A stretch of 64,000 bases of DNA from JANQUM01 sp047630355 (GTDB lineage Bacteria > Bacteroidota > Bacteroidia > Cytophagales > Spirosomataceae): positions 14,072-78,071 of the forward strand of contig JBLHXN010000003.1 in the NCBI GenBank assembly GCA_047630355.1, written 5' to 3'. The translations under genes were made by a program, and so were the position numbers. Each line of letters begins with the position of its first letter. Position 1 is the first letter of the stretch. The notes under the pieces are model-generated. The model searched no databases. It had not been told where the DNA came from and was given only the letters and a program-made list of their open reading frames with translations. Below are positions 43,469 to 53,354 of the stretch, piece by piece.

Positions 43469-43720
43469 TTACAGAGCGTTCACAAACACAGCAAGACCAG
43501 ACTTCAGATTGGAAGCTTTATTTCTATGAATAACGTTCTTGCGAGCTAATTTGTCTAACATCGAAGATACCGTCTTGAATAATTCAGATGCTTCTGACTT
43601 ATCTTCAGTAGCTCTCAACTTACGGATAGCCGTACGGGTTGATTTGTGCTGATATCTGTTTCTTACACGCTTTGATTCGTTCGAGCGGATGCGTTTTAAT
43701 GCTGACTTATGATTTGCCAT
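43469..43720 (-). CDS. rpsT: 30S ribosomal protein bS20
   Basis: The 83-residue basic helical protein starts MANHKSALKRIRSNESKRVRN and has SMLDKLARKNVIHRNKAS, the bS20 signature. It binds 16S rRNA early in 30S assembly. It is transcribed away from the divergent ftsK gene and ends at a strong terminator. Confidence 0.97.
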   Translation of the reverse strand: MANHKSALKRIRSNESKRVRNRYQHKSTRTAIRKLRATEDKSEASELFKTVSSMLDKLARKNVIHRNKASNLKSGLAVFVNAL

Positions 43721-43955
43721 TTTATAATATTATTATTTCCTTCCTATTCGTAATTTCAGGCTGCAAATTTAGTTAAATTTTACTATAAACAAAAGTCCGC
43801 TCCTATTTTTGACGTTTTATTTCATATAAACCTGACTTCAGGAGTAAATATTCATACTTTTTTTAGGGAAAACATCCTTCTCGTACAAAAAAATCTTGTT
43901 TAGCAGATTAGAAGCCGAGACAATCAGGCATTCTAATCGTTTAATAAATTTTACC

Positions 43956-43963
43956 TATTTTTG
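43956..43963 (+). promoter_or_regulatory. -7 promoter box of ftsK
   Basis: TATTTTTG fits TAnnTTTG and lies 44 bp before GTG 44008. A second TATTTTTG occurs at 43804-43811. No well-spaced TTG -33 box is clear for either. Confidence 0.4.
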
Positions 43964-44007
43964 TTTTTACAATTGCTTCCCTATAATCTTTAGCTTTCAA
44001 TAAATCT

Positions 44008-46539
44008 GTGGCATCTAAACGAAGAAATAACTCGTCGGACAGCAGGAGAAATAGTACCAGTCGAAAAACAACCGCCGAAAAAGCACCGACAGACTGGACA
44101 CTTCTGCAACACCAAATAACCATGATTACAGGCGTACTATTCATCGCCCTTTCTTTTGTGATGTTCATTTCGTTTTTGTCTTTCCTATTCACCGGAACTG
44201 CCGACCACGATTTAGTCCGGAACGAATTTACATCTACGGTTACCGAAACTACCCGCCGGGCGGAGAATACCCTCGGGCTTTTCGGAGCATATATTTCGCA
44301 CTGGTTTATATATCAATGGTTTGGTATTGCAGCATTCGGTTGGTTACCAATCATGTTTCTGGCCGGGTATCGTATGGTTTTCCAAAAAGACCTCTTCGGA
44401 ATTAACCTGAACCGCTACGCCATCGCGACGGTCTTCTACGTCTTTTTTATTTCGATTTTCTTCGGTTATTTCGTTGTTAATTTTGATTTAAACGAACACG
44501 GCACTACATCAGGTGGAATTGGCTTTTCGGTCAATAATCTCTTGAACCGAATCATTGGATGGGGCGGAATTTTCATTTTTGCGGCGGTATTTATCGGCTG
44601 GCTGATTTTGTTCCACGGCTTTACCGAAATAGACGATGTTATTTCAGCTTACATTTCCCGCTTCTTCAAAAAACGCCGGTCTTTTCAAGAAAAACTGCGT
44701 GACCTAGAAAATTCTTACGAAGATGAGGAAGAAGAAACCGTTCCTTCCGAAAAAGAGACTCCAGCAATAGATAGTAAATTAATAGAGACAAACATTAATG
44801 ATTTAATAAATAAAGTCTCTGTAAATGAAACCGAAAGTATCGCTAAAAAGCCAGTTCAGGGCGGAATAGACTTTTCGGTAGAAGAAACAAAAGAACAGCC
44901 ACCAGCCGTAGTTGAAGAACCAGAGGAAGAAAGCCTGCAATTACAAATTGATGAAACACCCGACTCTTTCGTTCCCGACGACGGCGACGAAGATGTAAAC
45001 GAAAAGCTACTAAAAGACTTCGGACTGTACGATTCAACACTCGAATTATCGGGGTACAAATTCCCGCCAATTTCTATACTGAGCAATCACACTTCAAGCA
45101 CTAAGGCAACCGATGGAGAACTCGCCATCGAATTAGAACAGAACAAGAATAATATCGTGGAAACGATGCGAAATTTCTCCATCGGAATTTCGAGCATCAA
45201 AGCTACCGTTGGCCCAACGGTTACGCTGTACGAAATTATTCCCGAAGCGGGCGTTCGGATTTCCAAAATAAAAAACCTCGAAGATGACATCGCCTTGAGC
45301 TTAGCGGCATTAGGAATTCGTATCATTGCTCCAATGCCCGGCAAAGGAACCATTGGTATTGAAGTCCCGAATACAAATCCCGAAATCGTTTCAACGAAAT
45401 CATGTATTGCAGGAGAAAAGTTTCAGAATTCGAAATACGAATTACCGATTATTTTAGGCAAAACCATTTCTAACGAAATCTACGTCAGTGATCTTGCCAA
45501 AATGCCGCACTTACTCATGGCGGGTGCTACGGGTCAAGGAAAGTCTGTCGGGCTAAATGTTATCCTGACTTCGTTGCTTTATAAAAAGCATCCTTCAGAG
45601 ATTAAGTTTGTATTAGTTGACCCAAAAAAGGTTGAGCTTACTCTTTTCAATAAAATTGAGCGGCACTTTCTTGCCATGCTTCCTAACGCCGAAGAAGCAA
45701 TTATTACCGATACTAAAAAAGTAATTCACACGCTGAACTCGCTCTGTATTGAGATGGACAGCCGCTACGATTTGCTGAAAGACGCTCAAGTGCGGAATAT
45801 ACGAGAATACAATACCAAGTTTTCAAAACGCCGCCTGAGTCCCGAAAAAGGACACAAATTTTTGCCCTATATCATATTGGTGATTGACGAACTTGCTGAC
45901 CTGATGATGACCGCCGGAAAAGAGGTGGAACAACCGATTTCTCGCCTTGCCCAACTTGCCCGTGCCATCGGTATTCACTTGATTGTGGCAACGCAGCGTC
46001 CGTCTGTAAACGTTATTACTGGTTTAATAAAAGCCAACTTCCCCGCCCGTTTGTCTTTCAAAGTAACCGCGAAAGTCGATTCCCGAACAATTTTAGATAC
46101 TGGCGGAGCCGAGCAATTAGTCGGGAACGGAGATATGTTACTGTCAATGGGTTCAAACACCGTACGGCTGCAATGCCCGTTTGTCGATACGCCCGAAGTA
46201 GAAGAAATCTGCGACTTTATCGGTAGTCAGCGGGGTTACGAATCCGCTTACCTCCTACCCGAGTTTGTGGGCGACGACGAATCGTCAAGCCTCGACTTCA
46301 ACCCCAACGAAACCGACGTTCTGTTTGAAGAAGCCGCTCGTTTGCTTGTTGCTTCGCAACAAGGAAGTACTTCGCTGATTCAACGTAAAATGAAAATTGG
46401 CTACAACCGTGCTGGTCGCATCGTGGATCAACTCGAATCCGCTGGAATCCTCGGACCGTTTGAAGGAAGCAAAGCCCGCGAGGTTTTGGTTAAAACTATA
46501 GAAGAGTTATCAGAAGTTTTGAAAGGATTGAAGGGGTAA
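44008..46539 (+). CDS. ftsK: DNA translocase FtsK
   Basis: This 843-residue protein begins with GTG 44008 (ASKRRNNSSDSRR). It has four membrane helices in the first 220 residues, an acidic linker (about 225-340), a translocase motor with Walker A GATGQGKSVGLN (about 506-513) and Walker B ILVIDELADLMM, and a C-terminal gamma winged helix (VLFEEAARLLVASQQGSTSLIQRKMKIGYNRAGRIVDQLE in segments) that reads KOPS-like sites. It moves chromosome ends and activates dimer resolution at division. The linker is short compared with enterobacterial FtsK, as usual in this phylum. Confidence 0.95.
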   Translation: MASKRRNNSSDSRRNSTSRKTTAEKAPTDWTLLQHQITMITGVLFIALSFVMFISFLSFLFTGTADHDLVRNEFTSTVTETTRRAENTLGLFGAYISHWFIYQWFGIAAFGWLPIMFLAGYRMVFQKDLFGINLNRYAIATVFYVFFISIFFGYFVVNFDLNEHGTTSGGIGFSVNNLLNRIIGWGGIFIFAAVFIGWLILFHGFTEIDDVISAYISRFFKKRRSFQEKLRDLENSYEDEEEETVPSEKETPAIDSKLIETNINDLINKVSVNETESIAKKPVQGGIDFSVEETKEQPPAVVEEPEEESLQLQIDETPDSFVPDDGDEDVNEKLLKDFGLYDSTLELSGYKFPPISILSNHTSSTKATDGELAIELEQNKNNIVETMRNFSIGISSIKATVGPTVTLYEIIPEAGVRISKIKNLEDDIALSLAALGIRIIAPMPGKGTIGIEVPNTNPEIVSTKSCIAGEKFQNSKYELPIILGKTISNEIYVSDLAKMPHLLMAGATGQGKSVGLNVILTSLLYKKHPSEIKFVLVDPKKVELTLFNKIERHFLAMLPNAEEAIITDTKKVIHTLNSLCIEMDSRYDLLKDAQVRNIREYNTKFSKRRLSPEKGHKFLPYIILVIDELADLMMTAGKEVEQPISRLAQLARAIGIHLIVATQRPSVNVITGLIKANFPARLSFKVTAKVDSRTILDTGGAEQLVGNGDMLLSMGSNTVRLQCPFVDTPEVEEICDFIGSQRGYESAYLLPEFVGDDESSSLDFNPNETDVLFEEAARLLVASQQGSTSLIQRKMKIGYNRAGRIVDQLESAGILGPFEGSKAREVLVKTIEELSEVLKGLKG

Positions 46540-46593
46540 TGTTTTCCAAAGGCTACAAGATAGTATTTCAACAGTTGAGATATTCTGAATACT

Positions 46594-47490
46594 TTACCGT
46601 GAATACTCGTATTCATAAGTCACGTAATTCACTTCCGGTTCCGATGTATTGAGACGAAAACGGTCAACTCCTTCGTTTTTTATAAGAAAACCGTTTGCGT
46701 TGAAAGTCGGAGTAAATTTCTCCTCTTCTACTAAAATACGTTGACCATCTTCAATGGTATAAAGAAATTTAGAATTTCTGATTCCTTCGCCATAAGCCTC
46801 GCTTTTGACGATTGGAAAGCCTTTGAAGATGGGTAAAGCGTCGTAAAATGATTTCCCAGCGGTGTAATCGCGTTCCTCAAGAAAAACAACTTCCCCATCT
46901 CTCATTTGCTCACGCTTTATTACCTGCAACAACTTATTGTAATAGCTTTTTACGTTTCCTCTGACGTTACTATAGCCATTTCCTACCGGTTGGTAAGTTA
47001 ATGGTATGTTTCCCTTGTAATCCAATTCTTCCGTATAACCAGACGGGTAAATAATTTCTATTGTTGTTAACTCTCCAACTCCGTCGTAGGTATATTTTGT
47101 GGTTACATTCCCAGCTTTTTCGGCAACTAATACATTGTTTTTGTACGAATAATTAGCATTTACAGTACCAAAATCTGTCAAACTGATAACCTCCTCACTA
47201 CTCTTTATTAGCAATGCTTTTTCGTTGTACGTGTAAGTTATTTTACGCTGTGAAGCCAAAAACGTGTCTGAGGTTTTCGAGTAAGTTGTATCATTTCGTT
47301 GACGCCCGATTAACAAGCTATCTTCGTTGTAAGTAAATTTTGTAGTGATGCGTTGTAATTCATCCATCCGGTCGGCAGAAATAATGGATTGTAACAACAA
47401 AATTGGTGAATCCGGAATGGGTTCGCTTTTATCGCAGGCGGAGAAAAAGACTGCGATAATTATCAATATTAAAAATCTCCCTCTTTGCAT
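46594..47490 (-). CDS. Lipoprotein of unknown function, YD-repeat-like
   Basis: This 298-residue lipoprotein has a leader ending FFSAC (Cys about 20). The mature part is made of repeated strands with N/Y-rich beta turns: FTYNEDSLLIGRQRND, ITYTYNEKALLIKSSE, ANYSYKNNVLVAEKAGN, TKYTYDGVGELTTIEI. That looks like an RHS/YD-type sheet. Similar lipoproteins are common in Bacteroidota; no function is assigned. The gene is convergent with ftsK. Confidence 0.65.
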   Translation of the reverse strand: MQRGRFLILIIIAVFFSACDKSEPIPDSPILLLQSIISADRMDELQRITTKFTYNEDSLLIGRQRNDTTYSKTSDTFLASQRKITYTYNEKALLIKSSEEVISLTDFGTVNANYSYKNNVLVAEKAGNVTTKYTYDGVGELTTIEIIYPSGYTEELDYKGNIPLTYQPVGNGYSNVRGNVKSYYNKLLQVIKREQMRDGEVVFLEERDYTAGKSFYDALPIFKGFPIVKSEAYGEGIRNSKFLYTIEDGQRILVEEEKFTPTFNANGFLIKNEGVDRFRLNTSEPEVNYVTYEYEYSR

Positions 47491-47545
47491 TTTCTTTCTT
47501 GTTATTTAATTCTACCCTCAGTTTTCAATATTTGGTGTATAGCGT

Positions 47546-48172
47546 TTATACTAACCGCAGTACACCAAACTTTTTCGGCTTATGAAATGCCGGATTTTTA
47601 CCGCTCATTGTTGGAGCCCAACAGGTAAAATCACAGGTATTGGGATCACAAACCCAATCCGAATTCTCGTGCGATTTATTCGAAACAATTCGGCAAAAAT
47701 TAACGCGACAAACCTCTGGTTGACCACCAATCAGTTTCCACGGAATGGTAAATTCTCCGAACCAGGCACCTTTCATAATTTTTACATCGTGCGTGATTTC
47801 TGCTTCATTATACGGAACCATGGTCAACTTATTATCGCCACTTTCTCCTAAAGTCGGATTAAACACCTGCCCTACCCAAATGGCATTATTCGGATTGATT
47901 TCGAATTCTAAATAATTGACTGAATCTTCGTCAGACGCAGCAATAAATAGCTCAAAGACTTCCTGATTAAACAGGTTATCATTGTGCTTTGCCATACTAT
48001 TTTGTGACACAAATGGGTCATCATGACACCTAAATCTTACATAGAGAAAATTGACATCGTATTTTAAGTGTACTTCCGTTTTTTGAGTTGCCAAACTACC
48101 GTCTGTTGAATGGCGGAATTGTTCGGTAGACAAAGGTATCCACACTCCTTGCGTTAACTTTATTTCGTACAT
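47546..48172 (-). CDS. Carbohydrate-binding family 9-like protein
   Basis: This 208-residue protein has the CBM9/DUF1083-like beta-sandwich pattern: VHLKYDVNFLYVRFRCHDD, FNQEVFELFIAASDEDSVNYLEFEINPNNAIW, GAWFGEFTIPWKLIGG, VNFCRI and a C-terminal WAPTMSGKNPAFHKPKKFG. This domain occurs in proteins that bind or process glycans. No signal peptide or catalytic module is seen, so it may be cytoplasmic or need a partner. Confidence 0.78.
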   Translation of the reverse strand: MYEIKLTQGVWIPLSTEQFRHSTDGSLATQKTEVHLKYDVNFLYVRFRCHDDPFVSQNSMAKHNDNLFNQEVFELFIAASDEDSVNYLEFEINPNNAIWVGQVFNPTLGESGDNKLTMVPYNEAEITHDVKIMKGAWFGEFTIPWKLIGGQPEVCRVNFCRIVSNKSHENSDWVCDPNTCDFTCWAPTMSGKNPAFHKPKKFGVLRLV

Positions 48173-48265
48173 ATGGTCTTATTAGGGATGAAAACAAATA
48201 TACTTAAAATCTGAATGTTCGGGTACGAGTACGTAATTTTACAACTGAATAAGTGAGTAATACCA

Positions 48266-49252
48266 ATGAATATACTAATAACGGGAGCAAATGGTTTGGT
48301 AGGAAGTGCCGTTGCGAAACGATTTATTGCCGAAAAACACCACGTAAAAGCATTATGCAGAAGCACCGCAGACCTATCATTGCTTGATGAAATCAAAGAC
48401 GATATCGAACTGATTGAGGGCAATATTATGGACGTACTCGGACTGCAAAAAGCACTTCGAAATGTAGATATGGTTATTCATACTGCGGCGATAGTATCGT
48501 TCAACCCAAGAGAACGATCAAAGATGTACCACGTGAATGTTCAGGGAACCGCAAACGTGGTAGATACTTGTTTAGAAAGCGGTGTAAAAAGGTTACTTTT
48601 CGTTAGCTCTATAGCGGCTTTGGGAAGGCCGGCGAACCCGAAAAAAAACAAGGAGCTTATTAAAATTAATGAAGACCAGAAATGGGAGGAATCTCCCCTT
48701 AACTCTCATTACGCAAAGAGCAAATATCTTGCTGAGTGCGAAGTATGGCGAGGGCAAGCGGAAGGGCTTTTGGTATCAGTCTTGAATCCTTCAGTGATTT
48801 TGGGTGAAGGCGATTGGTCACGTAGCAGTACGCAATTATTTAAATACGTTTACGACGAAAACAGGTTTTACACGCTCGGAAGCCTTAATTACGTGGACAT
48901 TAAGGATTTGACGGAAATTATTTATCAATTGACCGAACAACGAATTTGTGGTGAACGATTTGTGGTGAACGCCGGAACGATTACTTACAAAGAATTTTTC
49001 GAGAAGGCAGCTACCGCATTTGGCAAAAAGCCGCCTAAAGTGTTGATAAAACCGTGGATGACCGAAGTTCTGTGGAGAATCGAGGCAATACGCTCCCGAC
49101 TTTCGGGAAGTTCGCCGCTAATTACTAAAGAAACCTCGAAATCCGCCCGAACGCACTTCCATTACGTTAATAAGAAAATAAAGGGCAAGTTAGGCATTTC
49201 GTTTACACCAATTGACGAAACGATTAAGCGGGTTACTAAGTTTTTGGAGTAA
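48266..49252 (+). CDS. NAD(P)-dependent epimerase/dehydratase-like reductase
   Basis: This 328-residue extended SDR protein has the cofactor motif ITGANGLVGSAVAKRF, VDMVIHTAAIVSF, SSIAALG, catalytic Tyr-x3-Lys in HYAKSKYLAE and NPSVILGEGDW. It resembles dihydroflavonol 4-reductase-like enzymes of unknown substrate. The gene starts at ATG 48266, divergent from the CBM9-like gene. Confidence 0.87.
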   Translation: MNILITGANGLVGSAVAKRFIAEKHHVKALCRSTADLSLLDEIKDDIELIEGNIMDVLGLQKALRNVDMVIHTAAIVSFNPRERSKMYHVNVQGTANVVDTCLESGVKRLLFVSSIAALGRPANPKKNKELIKINEDQKWEESPLNSHYAKSKYLAECEVWRGQAEGLLVSVLNPSVILGEGDWSRSSTQLFKYVYDENRFYTLGSLNYVDIKDLTEIIYQLTEQRICGERFVVNAGTITYKEFFEKAATAFGKKPPKVLIKPWMTEVLWRIEAIRSRLSGSSPLITKETSKSARTHFHYVNKKIKGKLGISFTPIDETIKRVTKFLE

Positions 49253-49378
49253 GTGATTACCAGTAAAACCGCCTTCGTCAATTCTGAAACCCAACCATTG
49301 TTTTTTACGTTTTTATCAGTACATTTAATAAAATTGGACGAGTAGCTTACACGTGCTATATTTAACTAAATACAATAC

Positions 49379-50782
49379 ATGAGTCAAGACCACCGAAACC
49401 GGCGGGAGGATCCGAATATAAAGGAATCTGCCCTGCAATTCGAGGCGATGTTAAATAACAAAGAAAGCCATTTCATGGAAGAAATCACCTACGAATCACT
49501 GGCAGATTATTACCTCGTAAATGGCAAACTTGAACTTGCTACTATTGCCTGCGAGATGGGCATTTCAAGCTATCCCCACTCCTTACAACTACAATTACTT
49601 CGTGCAGAACTGTACATCGGTAAATATGAATTTACCAAAGCTTTAAATTTACTCGATCAGGTCAGCATCCTGAACCCTTCTGACACCGAGATTAGTTTTC
49701 TGCGGGGCGTTGTGCTGGATTTATTGGGCGATCACGTGCAGGCTCTCGAAGTTTTTCAGGAAATACTAACAATCACACCCGATAAAGACGCTGTCTATTT
49801 TCAGTTAGGTGTGGTGTTCCAACATTTAGACGAATATGATAAAGCTGTATATTGCTTCAAGAAAGCAGTCAGCCATAATCCCGATAATCACCCAGCTCTG
49901 TACGAACTTGTACACAGCATAGACCAAACCGACGAAGTTGAATCCTTCCTACCATACTTTCAGGAATTAACAGAAAGCGATCCATTTGCTCACGCCGCCT
50001 GGTTCTGTTTAGGAATGTGCCATAATCATTTAGGAAATACCGAAGAAACCATTGAAGCATACGAGTACGCCGTGGCTATCAAAGATGACTTCTTTATGGC
50101 GTGGTATAATTTGGGACACGTCTTCATGAATACCGAACAATATGCCAACGCTCAGGAGGCATACGGTACAGCGGCAAAGTTGGAAGAAACAGCCGAAATC
50201 TACACTCATTTGGCTGCATCATACGAGAAAGTTGATGAGTTTCAAACGGCTTATATAAACTACCGAAAAGCCACAGAGCTTGACGAAGCTTACGCCGATG
50301 CTTGGTTCGGGATGGCGTCAGTTCTTTACGAAGAAGGCCGAAGTATGGAAGCCATTCACTTTGTAAAAAAAGCCATCAAACTCAGAGAAGAAAACGGCGA
50401 TTACTGGTTACTTTTGGGAGATACCGAAGCTCAGTTAGGGAATTTCCTTTCGAGCGTAGAAGCCTACGAAAAAGCCGTAACTTATGATCCGCTAAATCTG
50501 GATACGTGGTTAAATTGGTCGCTGCTTTACTGGGAACTGAAAGAACACGGCAAAGCCCTTGAAATAATTCAGGAAGGATTACACGAGTTACCCGACGAAG
50601 CCGATTTGCATTATCGGGCGGCGGTATATTTAGTTTTTGCGGGAAATTACAACGAGGCTTACCGCTACCTCGAAACTGGGCTGACGCTCAATTACGACGG
50701 ACACACGCAGATCTACGACTTCTTCACAGAACTTGACACTCAAAAAGCCCTGCATAAAATAATTCAACAGTATAAAGAGTAA
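49379..50782 (+). CDS. Tetratricopeptide repeat protein
   Basis: This 467-residue protein has ten or more TPR units over nearly its full length, such as EISFLRGVVLDLLGDHVQALEVF, AVYFQLGVVFQHLDEYDKAVYC, MAWYNLGHVFMNTEQYANAQEAY and YWLLLGDTEAQLGNFLSSVEAY. There is no signal peptide, so it is cytoplasmic. It probably acts as a scaffold; the partner is unknown. An intrinsic terminator follows at 50798. Confidence 0.88.
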   Translation: MSQDHRNRREDPNIKESALQFEAMLNNKESHFMEEITYESLADYYLVNGKLELATIACEMGISSYPHSLQLQLLRAELYIGKYEFTKALNLLDQVSILNPSDTEISFLRGVVLDLLGDHVQALEVFQEILTITPDKDAVYFQLGVVFQHLDEYDKAVYCFKKAVSHNPDNHPALYELVHSIDQTDEVESFLPYFQELTESDPFAHAAWFCLGMCHNHLGNTEETIEAYEYAVAIKDDFFMAWYNLGHVFMNTEQYANAQEAYGTAAKLEETAEIYTHLAASYEKVDEFQTAYINYRKATELDEAYADAWFGMASVLYEEGRSMEAIHFVKKAIKLREENGDYWLLLGDTEAQLGNFLSSVEAYEKAVTYDPLNLDTWLNWSLLYWELKEHGKALEIIQEGLHELPDEADLHYRAAVYLVFAGNYNEAYRYLETGLTLNYDGHTQIYDFFTELDTQKALHKIIQQYKE

Positions 50783-50797
50783 TCCCCAGAGGAAACT

Positions 50798-50832
50798 CAA
50801 AAAAAGTCTCACGTTTACGTGATACTTTTTTT
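50798..50832 (+). terminator. Intrinsic terminator after the TPR gene
   Basis: The arms AAAAAGTcTCACG (50801-50813) and CGTGAtACTTTTT (50818-50830) have one mismatch and a TTTA loop, ending in a T7 run on the plus strand. The A-run on the other side would make it work for glnS in the opposite direction as well. Confidence 0.85.
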
Positions 50833-50893
50833 ATAAATCAGCGAAATATGAAAAGCCCCCTTCGAGACGGCCCGCTCCTTCACGGTTTAAGAA

Positions 50894-52555
50894 TTACTTC
50901 CAGCTACTCTTCAACTCTACCGTGCGGTTAAAAATCAATTTACCATCAGCCGAGTCTTTGTCCAAGACAAAATAACCCATCCGCATAAACTGATAGTAAT
51001 CTTCAGGAGTCGCTTCTTTGATAAATGGCTCGATGAATGCGGTAGTTTTCACCAACGAACTTTCATTCAGTTGATCTTTGAAGTCACCTTCGGCGGCATC
51101 TACATTCTCTGCTTTAAAAAGACGATCATACTGACGAATCTCCGCTTCTACGACATCCGCAACCGAAACCCATTGAATTGTTCCTTTTGCCCGAACACCT
51201 GACGTATCGCTTCCACTTTTACTGTTCTCCACAATCTTGCAGTGCAGTTCGGTAATATTTCCATCGGCGTCTTTTACCATGTCTTCAAACTCGATGATAA
51301 ACGCACCTTTTAACCGTACAACTCCTCCCGGCTTCAACCGATTATATTTCTTAAACGGCTCTTCCATGAAATCGTCACGTTCGATATAAATTTCATTACG
51401 AAAAATCATATCATGGCTCGTTTGTTCTGCTGCTTCTGGATTATTTACTACGGGACAAATTTCCGTCTCGTCCAGTCCCATGTTTGTAATAACCACTTTC
51501 AACGGGTTTAAGATTGCCATTGCCCGCGTCGCAATTTTGTTCAAATCTTCCCGCACAAAGAATTCCAATAAGTCAATATCAATCAGATTATCCCGTTTCG
51601 CAACGCCGATGCGTTCACAAAAATTACGAACGGCTGCTGCGGTATAACCACGACGACGAATTCCTGAAATTGTCGGCATGCGAGGATCGTCCCAACCACT
51701 GACGTATTTTTCGTTAACCAATTGAAGCAGTTTACGTTTACTCAAAACGGTATAAGTTATATTCAACCGAGCAAACTCGTATTGTTTTGAAGGAAACATC
51801 TCAAGTTTTTCGATAAACCAATTATAAACTTCGCGGTGAGCTACAAATTCCAATGTACAAATCGAGTGTGTGACTTCTTCGATTGAATCAGACTGCCCGT
51901 GGGCAAAATCGTATAACGGATAAATGCACCATTTATCTGCCGTGCGATGATGGTGAGCAAACTTTATGCGATAAATGACCGGATCACGCATCAGCATATT
52001 ATTGGATGTCATGTCAATTTTCGCCCGAAGAACTTTTGAACCTTCGGCGTGTTTCCCCTCTTTCATTTCCGTGAATAACTGCAGGTTTTCTTCTGGTGTG
52101 CGGTCGCGGTACGGACTGTTTGTTCCGGCTTTCGTAGGCGTGCCTTTCATCGCCGATATTTCTTCCGAAGTACTATCTTCTACATACGCAAATCCGTCAT
52201 TTATTAATTTAACGGCATACGCAAAAAACGTGTCAAAATAATCTGACGCGTAGAATTCGTTTACCCAATTGAAACCTAACCATTTCACATCATTCTTAAT
52301 AGAATCAACGTATTCAGTATCCTCGGTTACAGGGTTTGTATCGTCAAAACGGAGATTCGTTTCTCCACCAAAATCATTCGCTACGCCAAAGTTCAGGCAG
52401 ATAGATTTTGCGTGTCCGATATGTAAGTATCCGTTGGGCTCTGGAGGAAAACGTGTCAGCACCCGACCGCCGTGAAGTCCTTTTTCAACGTCATTGAATA
52501 CAATTTCTTCAATGAAATTTAGGCTCTTCGTTGACTCTTCGGTTGATTTATTCAT
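50894..52555 (-). CDS. glnS: Glutamine--tRNA ligase
   Basis: This 553-residue class I synthetase has the HIGH motif in GYLHIGHAKSICLNF, the KMSKS-like motif VLSKRKLL and the class signatures PPEPNGYLH and GWDDPRMPTISGIRRRG. The C-terminal anticodon-binding beta barrels (EIYIERDDFMEEPFKKY, GVVRLKGAFIIEFEDMVKD) are complete. It charges tRNA-Gln directly. Confidence 0.95.
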   Translation of the reverse strand: MNKSTEESTKSLNFIEEIVFNDVEKGLHGGRVLTRFPPEPNGYLHIGHAKSICLNFGVANDFGGETNLRFDDTNPVTEDTEYVDSIKNDVKWLGFNWVNEFYASDYFDTFFAYAVKLINDGFAYVEDSTSEEISAMKGTPTKAGTNSPYRDRTPEENLQLFTEMKEGKHAEGSKVLRAKIDMTSNNMLMRDPVIYRIKFAHHHRTADKWCIYPLYDFAHGQSDSIEEVTHSICTLEFVAHREVYNWFIEKLEMFPSKQYEFARLNITYTVLSKRKLLQLVNEKYVSGWDDPRMPTISGIRRRGYTAAAVRNFCERIGVAKRDNLIDIDLLEFFVREDLNKIATRAMAILNPLKVVITNMGLDETEICPVVNNPEAAEQTSHDMIFRNEIYIERDDFMEEPFKKYNRLKPGGVVRLKGAFIIEFEDMVKDADGNITELHCKIVENSKSGSDTSGVRAKGTIQWVSVADVVEAEIRQYDRLFKAENVDAAEGDFKDQLNESSLVKTTAFIEPFIKEATPEDYYQFMRMGYFVLDKDSADGKLIFNRTVELKSSWK

Positions 52556-52601
52556 TTGGTTTTGTTGTTGTTGTGGTACTCAGCTCTTGAGCGAAATTAA
52601 A

Positions 52602-52635
52602 CAAAAAGTCAGCGACTCGGTCGGAGTCGCTGACT
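52602..52635 (-). terminator. Intrinsic terminator of the lipoprotein gene at 52690
   Basis: The arms AGTCAGCGACTC (52607-52618) and GAGTCGCTGACT (52624-52635) make a 12-bp perfect stem with a GGTCG loop. On the minus strand the stem is followed by TTTTTG (52606-52602). It lies about 55 bp after the lipoprotein stop and just upstream of glnS. Confidence 0.85.
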
Positions 52636-52689
52636 AATAATAAACCCAATATCCAAATTGTTCAAAAAAATATCAAAATCCGTCAATTA

Positions 52690-53301
52690 CTATCTTTGGT
52701 ATCTGATTATCAATTGAATAGACTGCACTTTATCAGCTACGTCTTTATTCATCTCTTTTACGTTAATAATTTTCTTACCAATTTGTTGAGCAATTACTTG
52801 CTCGAAAGTCTGCTGTTCGGTACTTAGCGGAATTTCGGTTAGATTTACTTTTGACATTGAGATAGCGAGAAATTCTTTAGATAAACCTTTGATTGTATAA
52901 GCTTCAGAATCTTTTGCATCTGCAAAAAGCACCAACTTCCCGTCTTCCGGGACGTATTGCCACGAACCCTGAAAGGGCGTTGTCTGACTGATAGTGTAAG
53001 CCTTCACAGATTGAGCTTCAAATACCATTTTATTCCGCAAAAAGCGTTGAACATTAGAGGTTGATTGTAAACCCTGATTGGCAAATACATTTACTAATTC
53101 CTGCCCTTCTATACTATAGAGTTTTCCGTTATCGGTTACTACCTCAATCTTACCAAAATTCCACTCTCCTTTAATCTCATTTAAATCTACCACGGGGTTT
53201 CCACCGTTCGTCGGGTCGTACGCCACACCAATATCTGGTAGCTCGCAACTTGCAAACCCAACGGTAATAAGCGTTAAAAATAGAAAAGTACGTTTAGTCA
53301 T
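52690..53301 (-). CDS. Lipoprotein of unknown function
   Basis: This 203-residue lipoprotein has a leader ending GFASC (Cys about 19). The mature part starts ELPDIGVAYDPTNGG and has a lipocalin-like run (EIKGEWNFGKIEVVTDNG, GSWQYVPEDGKLVLFADAKDSEAY). No family recognised with confidence. It is divergent from the IMPACT-family gene. Confidence 0.6.
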   Translation of the reverse strand: MTKRTFLFLTLITVGFASCELPDIGVAYDPTNGGNPVVDLNEIKGEWNFGKIEVVTDNGKLYSIEGQELVNVFANQGLQSTSNVQRFLRNKMVFEAQSVKAYTISQTTPFQGSWQYVPEDGKLVLFADAKDSEAYTIKGLSKEFLAISMSKVNLTEIPLSTEQQTFEQVIAQQIGKKIINVKEMNKDVADKVQSIQLIIRYQR

Positions 53302-53354
53302 TTTATTGTATTTTTACGATTTCTCAATATTTCACTTACTACTTTCGAAAAACC